Shown here piece after piece: positions 51,201 through 57,532 of a stretch of 64,000 nucleotides of DNA. How positions within the stretch are numbered: the first letter of the stretch is position 1; each line of letters starts with the position of its first letter. The notes beneath the pieces are model-generated. The model saw only the letters and a list, made by a program, of their open reading frames with translations, was not told where the DNA came from and searched no databases. The stretch comes from Pseudomonas sp. (GTDB taxonomy: Bacteria > Pseudomonadota > Gammaproteobacteria > Pseudomonadales > Pseudomonadaceae). The position numbers and the translations under genes were made by a program. The stretch covers positions 1 through 64,000 of the forward strand of contig NZ_PEKX01000017.1 of NCBI RefSeq assembly GCF_002796985.1, in the 5' to 3' direction.

Positions 51201-52211
51201 ATGTCCCGTCTGAAATACACGGTCTACGCCGAGTCGATACTTCAGCAGTACGAAGCTATCTTCCGCCCGTACCTCGCCGAGGTCGGCCTGGGCGAGGAGG
51301 TGCTCGACGACCCCACGGCAAAGATTCCGTTGAGCCAGTACAACGCCTTGCTGGAACTGGTCGCGCAGCGAAGCGAACCGTGCCTCGGCTTGCGCATGGG
51401 CATCGGCCAGCTGGGCGTGCCGGTTACCGGCAGCCTGCTCGGCGGATTCGGCCACGCCCTGCGCGCGGCGCCGGATGTGCGCACCATGCTGGACTGCGCC
51501 AGTCGCTACCTGGTGGTGCACGCCCAGGCCAACGAACTGAGCTGGTGCCTGCGCGGCGGGCGCCTGGAAATCAGTTACCGCCTGTCCGACCCCGGCATCA
51601 TCCACCGGCGCCAGGATGCCGAACTGGCGCTGGGCGGCCTGTGCGTGCGGCTGCGCGAGATGACTCTCGGCAAGTACGCTTTGCTGCGCGCGGATTTCGC
51701 CCATCCGCAGCCGGCCGACATCAGCTTGCACCACGAGGTGTTCCAGTGCCCCCTGCGCTTCGGCCAGCCGGGCAACCTGCTGGTCTGGCCAGGCGAAATG
51801 CTCGACGAGCCGCTGGTGAGCGCCGATCCACGCCTGTACCAGGCGCTACTGCCGGGCCTGGAGGAGGAGCGCCGCAAGCGCCTGGCCGACATCGACCTGA
51901 GCAGCCGCCTCAGCCTGGTCATCCTGGCCAACCTGAGCAGCGGCAACATCGGACTGGATGAGGTGGCGAGCGAGCTCTGCATGAGCAAGCGCACGCTGCA
52001 GCGGCGCCTGCGGGAGCTGGAGCTGGAGTTCGCCGATGTGGTCGAGGATATCCGCCACGCACGGGCCATCGAGTTGGTGAGCGGCACCGTGCGCAGCCTT
52101 ACCGAGATAGCCCACCAGTTGGGTTACAACGAGGCCAGCTCCTTCACCCGAGCCTTCCGCCGCTGGACAGGCCTGACCCCGCGCGAGTTCCGCCAGCAGA
52201 GCCAGGCCTGA
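51201..52211 (+). CDS. AraC-family regulator with arabinose-binding-type N-domain
   Basis: A 336-residue regulator with an N-terminal sensing domain (residues ~1-215) and a C-terminal DNA-binding domain with LDEVASELCMSKRTLQRRLR and LTEIAHQLGYNEASSFTRAF then TGLTPREFR. AGGAGA lies 10 nt before ATG 51201. It is divergent from the sulfatase gene and convergent with the amine oxidoreductase gene. Three 26-bp elements with 21-bp-spaced half-sites lie in front of cytochrome c, sulfatase and oxidoreductase genes around it, making it the likely regulator of all three. Confidence 0.9.
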   Translation: MSRLKYTVYAESILQQYEAIFRPYLAEVGLGEEVLDDPTAKIPLSQYNALLELVAQRSEPCLGLRMGIGQLGVPVTGSLLGGFGHALRAAPDVRTMLDCASRYLVVHAQANELSWCLRGGRLEISYRLSDPGIIHRRQDAELALGGLCVRLREMTLGKYALLRADFAHPQPADISLHHEVFQCPLRFGQPGNLLVWPGEMLDEPLVSADPRLYQALLPGLEEERRKRLADIDLSSRLSLVILANLSSGNIGLDEVASELCMSKRTLQRRLRELELEFADVVEDIRHARAIELVSGTVRSLTEIAHQLGYNEASSFTRAFRRWTGLTPREFRQQSQA

Positions 52212-52226
52212 GCCGCGAATCGGCCG

Positions 52227-53678
52227 TCAGCCAAGCAGCGTCTTGGTGCGCAGCGCCGCCTTGCCACCGGCGCCAATCGCGCCATCGATGAAGCCGCGCC
52301 AACCTTCGCCGTGGTCGCCCTGGCCGAACAGCACGCGGCCGCGATCCTTCTGGAAGTGGTCGTAGTACTTGCCGAACCATTTCGGCTTGTAGTTGCAATA
52401 CGTCCCCTTGGCGAACGGGTCGAGCGTCCACTCATAGCCGTAGCACTCTTCCACTTCCAGATCGGGGATCAGGTTGCCGAAGGCTTTCTGCACGGCCTCG
52501 CGGTCCTGGATGTCGAGTTTCTGCGGATCGTTGCCGAAGCAGACGAAGATGGTGTGGTCCTCGGCCTTGGTGTACACCGCCGTCAGGTTCAACGGATGTG
52601 CCGAATCGGCCACCCCGGTGATCTTGCCTTCCAGCTTGCCTTTGGTCTTCACATAGACTTTTACGCCGCTGCCGCTGTGTTTCTCCTTGGCGGCCTCGAC
52701 CAGCGCCGGGTCCAGCGCCGGAGTGAAATCGATGCGTGGCAGCACGTTCATGGGCACGGCCACTATCACCGCGCCGGCGGTGAGGGTGTCGCCCTTCTGG
52801 GTGGTCACCAGCACGCGATCGCCCTTGTCCTCGACCTTGGTCACCGGGGTGGAGAGGCGCACTTCGGGCTTACTGTCGTCGATCATCGCGTTGATCAGGC
52901 TGACGGTGCCGTCCTTGAACGAGTAGCGGCCGCACGAGTCGACCAGGGCGGTCATGTTCCAGCCCGGCAGCGACCACCAGCGCGCCATCTCCACGTAGGA
53001 AACCTGGTCGCAGACGTTATGGCCGATTCCCGACATGTACGCGTCGACAAAGCTGCGCTGCAACGGTGTGAGCTTGAGCTGATCGAGACGCTGGGTAACG
53101 CTCACGGGGTCCGCGGCGATGAGATCCTTCCAGTTGTGGTGGGCGTCGTAGGGGCGCTCCCAGAGTTTCGGTGCGTCGGCGAAGAAGGCTTGCAGGGCCT
53201 GCATGGCGGCGATGAGGTCCTTCTGCTCCAGTTCCACGCTCTTGCCGTTGAGCACCAGGCGCACGTGCTCTTCTTCCCGTTGGAAGGGCTCCGGGGTCTC
53301 CTTGAGCTTGAGCCCGTAGCGCTGCGTCTCGGCCCAGACGAAGGGCTGCGTCCAGTGGATCCAGGTGCCGCCGAGCTCGACCTTGTGGCCGGCGAACTCG
53401 CTGCTGAAGGTGCGCCCGCCAAGGCGGTTGCGGGCCTCCAGGAGCAAGGTCCGGTAGCCGTTCTTCATGCTGTCCCGGGCCGCCGTCACCCCGGCGAAGC
53501 CGCCGCCGATCACGATCACGTCGTAGTCCAGGCCCGTGCGCCCGGCGACTTCCTTGCGCTCGCTGGCACTCGCCGCATCGATCGCTCCCACCGCCAGCGC
53601 CGCGCCCGCTGCGCCGACCACCCCCGCATTGCGCAGGAAGCCGCGGCGACTGACGCCGTTCTTGTCGTTATCACCCAT
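52227..53678 (-). CDS. Tat-exported flavin amine oxidoreductase, NicA2/Pnao-like
   Basis: A 483-residue FAD enzyme with a twin-arginine signal (SRRGFLRNAG, 10-19). The FAD motif is IGGGFAG (57-63), followed by TLLLEARNRLGGRTF. The C-terminal GRVLFGQGDHGEGWRGFIDGAIGAG closes the flavin site. The N-terminal half (GAIDAASAS, YDVIVIGGGFAG, GYRTLLLEARNRLGGRTF, WAETQRYGL) strongly recalls nicotine oxidoreductase NicA2 and pseudooxynicotine amine oxidase of P. putida, which pass electrons to a cytochrome c rather than to oxygen. ATG 53678 is chosen for the GAGG site 8 nt upstream. The third 26-bp element lies 75 bp upstream. Confidence 0.88.
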   Translation of the reverse strand: MGDNDKNGVSRRGFLRNAGVVGAAGAALAVGAIDAASASERKEVAGRTGLDYDVIVIGGGFAGVTAARDSMKNGYRTLLLEARNRLGGRTFSSEFAGHKVELGGTWIHWTQPFVWAETQRYGLKLKETPEPFQREEEHVRLVLNGKSVELEQKDLIAAMQALQAFFADAPKLWERPYDAHHNWKDLIAADPVSVTQRLDQLKLTPLQRSFVDAYMSGIGHNVCDQVSYVEMARWWSLPGWNMTALVDSCGRYSFKDGTVSLINAMIDDSKPEVRLSTPVTKVEDKGDRVLVTTQKGDTLTAGAVIVAVPMNVLPRIDFTPALDPALVEAAKEKHSGSGVKVYVKTKGKLEGKITGVADSAHPLNLTAVYTKAEDHTIFVCFGNDPQKLDIQDREAVQKAFGNLIPDLEVEECYGYEWTLDPFAKGTYCNYKPKWFGKYYDHFQKDRGRVLFGQGDHGEGWRGFIDGAIGAGGKAALRTKTLLG

Positions 53679-54134
53679 CGTTTCATCCTCGATCATTGTC
53701 GTCATGCCTGGTGACAACATGCCTGAGCGGCGAGCGCGCAGATTGGCCGGTGACGCCAGTGATTTGCCATTGGGTGCCAGTGTTTCGTCCCCTCACGGGT
53801 AGCGGCGCGCAAGACTTGCCGGCAGGGCCATGATCCTCGCGCCCTGCCGGGTTCCAGCAGGGGGAGGCCACGATGCGTGCGCTGCGGGGCGTTGCAGCAG
53901 TTCGTCGGCGGGCGGGAGCACATGGCGCCAGTGCCGGCAGCAACAGGCAAAGCGTCAGGCGCGCCCCATCTCCCTGGTCGAGGCGCTGCGCCAGACCGGC
54001 CGGACCGTCCGGAACATGGGGCCTGGTTGGCGCGGCGGTGGTTCATGGTCCCCCCAATTCCGGGCGGGTTCTTCCGTCCGGGAGCCAGGGCATAGTGCAG
54101 CCTCACCGCACTGCCCCTTGAATTCGGAGTCGCC
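53679..54134. other. Divergent gap with operator and degenerate sequence
   Basis: The gap holds the third 26-bp element near its left end. The rest (about 53820-54120) contains short frames with good-looking starts, for example GGGGAGG before ATG 53873, but Arg/Ser/Pro-rich products that resemble no protein. Together with the thiolase relic that follows, this may be DNA left by a deletion. Confidence 0.5.
53754..53779 (+). promoter_or_regulatory. Candidate AraC-type operator, copy 3 (amine oxidoreductase)
   Basis: The element CGCCA-N16-TGCCA ends 75 bp upstream of the oxidoreductase start on the minus strand, almost the same distance as copy 1 from the cytochrome c gene. Confidence 0.7.
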
Positions 54135-54248
54135 ATGCAAGAAGTCGTCATAGTCGCCGCAACCCGTACCGCTGGTCCCGGGCAAAACCCGGCGCGCCAG
54201 GCCGCCATCGCCGCCGGCCGGGGCGTCGCGCTGGCCATCGAACACTGA
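54135..54248 (+). pseudogene. Thiolase relic (acetyl-CoA acetyltransferase remnant)
   Basis: A 37-codon frame strings together three separate parts of a thiolase: the start MQEVVIVAATRTA, the internal GQNPARQAAIAAG and the C-terminal GVALAIE. A normal thiolase is ~390 residues, so most of the gene is missing, including the catalytic Cys. The frame is kept and a GGAG ribosome site is still present before ATG 54135. It sits 19 bp before the 3-hydroxyacyl-CoA dehydrogenase gene, where an active thiolase would be expected. Two in-frame internal deletions explain it best. Confidence 0.7.
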
Positions 54249-54267
54249 CAGACCGGGGAACCCGCAC

Positions 54268-55116
54268 ATGAACTTCGAACGGATTGGCGTCATCGGCGCC
54301 GGCACCATGGGACACGGTATCGCACAGGCCTGTGCCTGCGCGGGGCTGCCCGTGACCCTGATCGACATCACCGAGGCCGCGCTGGCGCGTGGCATGGCGA
54401 ATATCGCCGCCAGCCTTGATCGCCTGGTCAGCAAGGACAAGCTGAGCGCCGCCGATAAGGACCAGGCCCTGGCCCGGATTCAGACGAGCACCGACTATGC
54501 CAGCCTGGCCGGCGCGGACCTGGTGATCGAGGCGGCCACCGAGCAACTGGAGCTCAAGCGACGCATCCTGCGCCAGGTGGACGAACTGATCTCGACGGAC
54601 GCGATCATCGCCACCAATACCTCGTCGATCTCCATCACCGAACTCTCCGCCTGCGTGCGCTCGCCCGAGCGTTTCATCGGCCTGCACTTCTTCAATCCCG
54701 TTCCGGTCATGGCCCTGCTGGAGATCATCCGCGGCCTGCAGACCTCCGACGCCACGCATGACGCCGCCCTGGCGCTGGCCAAGCTCCTGGGCAAGAGCCC
54801 GATCAGCGTGCGCAACGCCTCGGGCTTTGCAGTCAACCGGATTCTCGTCCCGATGATCAACGAGGCGATCTTCGTACTGCAGGAGGGAGTAGCCAGCGCC
54901 GCCGACATCGACACCGGCATGCGCCTGGGCTGCAACCATCCCATCGGACCGCTGGCCCTGGCCGACATGATCGGCCTGGACACCACCCTGGCCATCATGC
55001 AGGTGCTCCACGACGGTTTTTCCGATCCCAAGTACCGCCCCGCGCCGCTGTTGAAGGAAATGGTCGCCGCGGGTCTGCTCGGTCGCAAGAGCGGCCGGGG
55101 CTTCTTCGTCTATTGA
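54268..55116 (+). CDS. 3-hydroxyacyl-CoA (3-hydroxybutyryl-CoA) dehydrogenase
   Basis: A 282-residue NAD-dependent dehydrogenase of the Hbd/PaaH type. The Rossmann motif GAGTMG is at 10-15; IIATNTSSISITEL and FIGLHFFNPVPVM (with the catalytic His) follow, and the C-terminal domain has GFAVNRILVPMINEAI. It oxidises (S)-3-hydroxyacyl-CoA to 3-ketoacyl-CoA. The product would need a thiolase, yet the gene just upstream is a relic. It is probably co-transcribed with the acyl-CoA dehydrogenase 19 bp downstream. Confidence 0.93.
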   Translation: MNFERIGVIGAGTMGHGIAQACACAGLPVTLIDITEAALARGMANIAASLDRLVSKDKLSAADKDQALARIQTSTDYASLAGADLVIEAATEQLELKRRILRQVDELISTDAIIATNTSSISITELSACVRSPERFIGLHFFNPVPVMALLEIIRGLQTSDATHDAALALAKLLGKSPISVRNASGFAVNRILVPMINEAIFVLQEGVASAADIDTGMRLGCNHPIGPLALADMIGLDTTLAIMQVLHDGFSDPKYRPAPLLKEMVAAGLLGRKSGRGFFVY

Positions 55117-55135
55117 GTACCAAGAGAGCAATGTG

Positions 55136-56932
55136 ATGAGTGAATACAACGCCCCCCTGCGTGACATGCGGTTCGTGCTCGATGAACTCGGCTTCCTGGA
55201 GCGGGTTCGCCAGTTGCCGGGACAGGAAGACCTGGGCCTGGACCTCGCCGAAGCCATCCTTGCCGAGGCCGGGCGCTTCGCCGAAGGCGTGCTGTCGCCG
55301 CTGAACAGTGTTGGCGATCGCCAGGGCGCGCGCTGGAACGAGGGCGAGGTGCGCACCGCCGAGGGTTGGCGCGATGCGTACGAGCAGTTCGTCGCCAGCG
55401 GCTGGAATGCCTTGTCCTGCGATCCGCAGTTCGGAGGACAGGGGCTGCCGCGCCTGGTCTCGGCGTTGGTGGAGGAGATGTGGAACGCCGCCAACGTCTC
55501 CTTCGGGCTGTGCCCCATGCTGACCCGAGGCGCCATCGAGGCCATCGAGCTGCGTGGCTCGGATCATCTCAAGCAAACCTACCTGCCGCAGATGATCAGC
55601 GGCCACTGGACCGGCACCATGAACCTGACCGAGCCGCAGGCGGGCTCGGACCTGGCCGCCGTGCGCAGCCGCGCGGAACCTGCGGGTGACGGCACCTACC
55701 GTGTTCATGGGCAAAAGATCTTCATTACCTACGGCGAACACGACCTCACCGAGAACATCGTGCACCTGGTGCTGGCCCGCGTCCCCGGCGCGCCCGAAGG
55801 GGTCAAGGGCATCTCGCTGTTCGTCGTGCCGAAGTTCCTGGTGCAGCCCGACGGCAGCCTGGGCGCGCGCAACGATGTGCGTTGCGTGTCCCTCGAACAC
55901 AAGCTCGGGATTCATGGCAGCCCCACCGCGGTGCTGGCCTTTGGCGACAACGAGGGGGCCGTCGGCTGGCTGGTCGGTGAGGAGAACCGTGGCCTGGAAT
56001 ACATGTTCATCATGATGAACGCGGCGCGCTACTCGGTCGGCATCGAGGGCGTCGGCCTGGCCGAGCGTGCTTACCAGCGTGCCGTCGGCTATGCCCGCGA
56101 ACGCATCCAGGGTACCGAAGCCGGTACCGGCAGCCGCGACAAGGTGGCGATCATTCGCCATCCGGACGTACGCCGCATGCTGCTGTCGATGAAGTCGCGG
56201 GGCGAGGCGATGCGCGCCCTGGCCTGCGAGGTGGCGACCGCCATGGATTGCGCCGAGCGAGGCGCCGACGGCGAACAGCGCCGGCAGGAGCAGGCCTTCG
56301 TCGACCTGATGATCCCGGTGGTCAAGGCCTGGTGCACCGAGAACGCGGTGGACATCGCCTCCCTCGGCGTGCAGATCCACGGCGGCATGGGCTTCATCGA
56401 GGAAACCGGCGCCGCCCAGCACCTGCGCGATGCGCGCATCACCACCATCTACGAAGGCACCACCGGCATCCAGGCCGGCGACCTGATCGGCCGCAAGATC
56501 GCCCGCGACGGCGGCCAGGCCATCGCCCGGCTGGTGGAGCGCATGCGTGACGTCGAGCTGTCGCTGCTGCTCGCCGATAGCCCGGAGCTCGCGGCCATCG
56601 CCAGCCGCCTGGGCGAAGCCATCGGTGCCCTGCAGCAGGCGGTGGAGCATATCGTCGTCAACTTCGATGGGCAGATGCGCCAGGTGTCGGTGGGCGCGGT
56701 GCCCTTCCTCGAGCTTCTAGGCCTGGTGGCCGGTGGCTGGCAGCTGGCGCGCTCCGCATTGGTCGCCCAGCGCCAGTTGGCAGCCGGCAGCAGCGAGATC
56801 GGCTTCTACCAGGCCAAGTTGCACACGGCGCGTTTCTATGCCGAACACCTGCTGCCGCGCACCGGGTCCCTGGCCCATGCGCTGGTTCACGGCGGGGACA
56901 GCCCCCTGGCAATGGCCGACGAGCAATTCTGA
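55136..56932 (+). CDS. Acyl-CoA dehydrogenase, long form (~600 aa)
   Basis: A 598-residue flavoprotein of the long bacterial acyl-CoA dehydrogenase class (typical 590-600 aa), with a C-terminal extension beyond the usual ~380-residue core. Seen are MNLTEPQAGSDLAAVRSRA (FAD/substrate loop), KIFITYGEHD, and the catalytic-base region TTIYEGTTGIQ (Glu near 439). It makes the 2-enoyl-CoA and passes electrons to ETF. The ATG at 55136 is preferred to the overlapping GTG at 55133. It is downstream of the hydroxyacyl-CoA dehydrogenase gene on the same strand. Confidence 0.92.
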   Translation: MSEYNAPLRDMRFVLDELGFLERVRQLPGQEDLGLDLAEAILAEAGRFAEGVLSPLNSVGDRQGARWNEGEVRTAEGWRDAYEQFVASGWNALSCDPQFGGQGLPRLVSALVEEMWNAANVSFGLCPMLTRGAIEAIELRGSDHLKQTYLPQMISGHWTGTMNLTEPQAGSDLAAVRSRAEPAGDGTYRVHGQKIFITYGEHDLTENIVHLVLARVPGAPEGVKGISLFVVPKFLVQPDGSLGARNDVRCVSLEHKLGIHGSPTAVLAFGDNEGAVGWLVGEENRGLEYMFIMMNAARYSVGIEGVGLAERAYQRAVGYARERIQGTEAGTGSRDKVAIIRHPDVRRMLLSMKSRGEAMRALACEVATAMDCAERGADGEQRRQEQAFVDLMIPVVKAWCTENAVDIASLGVQIHGGMGFIEETGAAQHLRDARITTIYEGTTGIQAGDLIGRKIARDGGQAIARLVERMRDVELSLLLADSPELAAIASRLGEAIGALQQAVEHIVVNFDGQMRQVSVGAVPFLELLGLVAGGWQLARSALVAQRQLAAGSSEIGFYQAKLHTARFYAEHLLPRTGSLAHALVHGGDSPLAMADEQF

Positions 56933-57005
56933 GGCCGGCAAGGCGGTCGTGCTGGCAGTTTGCCCGCACGACCGCCCGGAGGGGGGATGGTTGCTCGGGC
57001 GCGAC

Positions 57006-57221
57006 CTAGAACCAGCAGCCCAGGCTCATCAGCAACAGCAGGCAAGCGAGCATCGGGTAGCGGTAACGGGACGAAGCCGACGCCGACGCCGACGCCGACG
57101 AGCTACCGCAGGCATAATCCTGTTGCTGGCGGGACGACCCGCACCGGCAGGATGGCACGGCGTTCGGGATACCCGTGGCTTGGCCGTGAGCGCTGGCGTT
57201 GATCGTTACGACTTCTTGCAT
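57006..57221 (-). CDS. Small Ser-Ala-repeat protein with C-terminal membrane helix
   Basis: A 71-residue protein starting at ATG 57221 with GGAG 7 nt upstream. Two CxCGSS / ACGSS segments (residues ~25-41) enclose a QQQ run; then comes a Ser-Ala repeat (~41-51), coded by four 6-bp GCCGAC units, and a C-terminal hydrophobic segment YPMLACLLLLMSLGCWF. No family is recognised. The paired CGSS motifs and tail anchor suggest a small membrane-linked metal-binding or lipidated peptide, which is speculation. It is antisense to its neighbours and precedes the LuxR-type gene divergently. Confidence 0.5.
   Translation of the reverse strand: MQEVVTINASAHGQATGIPNAVPSCRCGSSRQQQDYACGSSSASASASASSRYRYPMLACLLLLMSLGCWF
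57076..57099. repeat. Four tandem GCCGAC units
   Basis: The hexamer GCCGAC is repeated four times without change and codes for the Ser-Ala repeat of the small minus-strand protein. It may vary in copy number. Confidence 0.85.
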
Positions 57222-57532
57222 GGGTGGCTCCGAATCCAGGAGTGGCGCTGACAACTGCACTATGCCGTGGACGTCGGATGGCATGACCCGCCCCAAATGG
57301 GGGGAAAACATCGCCGATGCCAAGCGCAGCCACGGGCGACGCGGCGCTGCGCGATAGCGCGGGCGGGGTATCGGCGTCTCTCCCCTAAGAGAGGGGGGTG
57401 CGCTTTGCGGGAAGGGGGGGCAATATGGCTCCCTGGCACGCTGGAGGCCGTCCCACGCGGGCCGCCTCCACTTCGTCCGGCCGCCTCGGCTACCCGCTGA
57501 CGGCGGGGATAACCAGAGGGCCAAGAATAATA
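57222..57532. other. Divergent gap upstream of the LuxR-type regulator
   Basis: No credible gene is seen. There are two small inverted repeats, CCCC-AAAT-GGGG near 57293-57304 and CTCTCCCCTAAGAGAGGGG near 57377-57396. The promoter of the regulator should lie here. In-frame codons from 57398 give low-quality sequence, so the regulator start is placed at 57533. Confidence 0.45.

Noticed and set aside
53873..54121. An 82-codon frame with a good ribosome site before the thiolase relic
   Set aside because: The product is Arg/Ser/Pro-rich with no fold-like pattern; it is more likely scar DNA.
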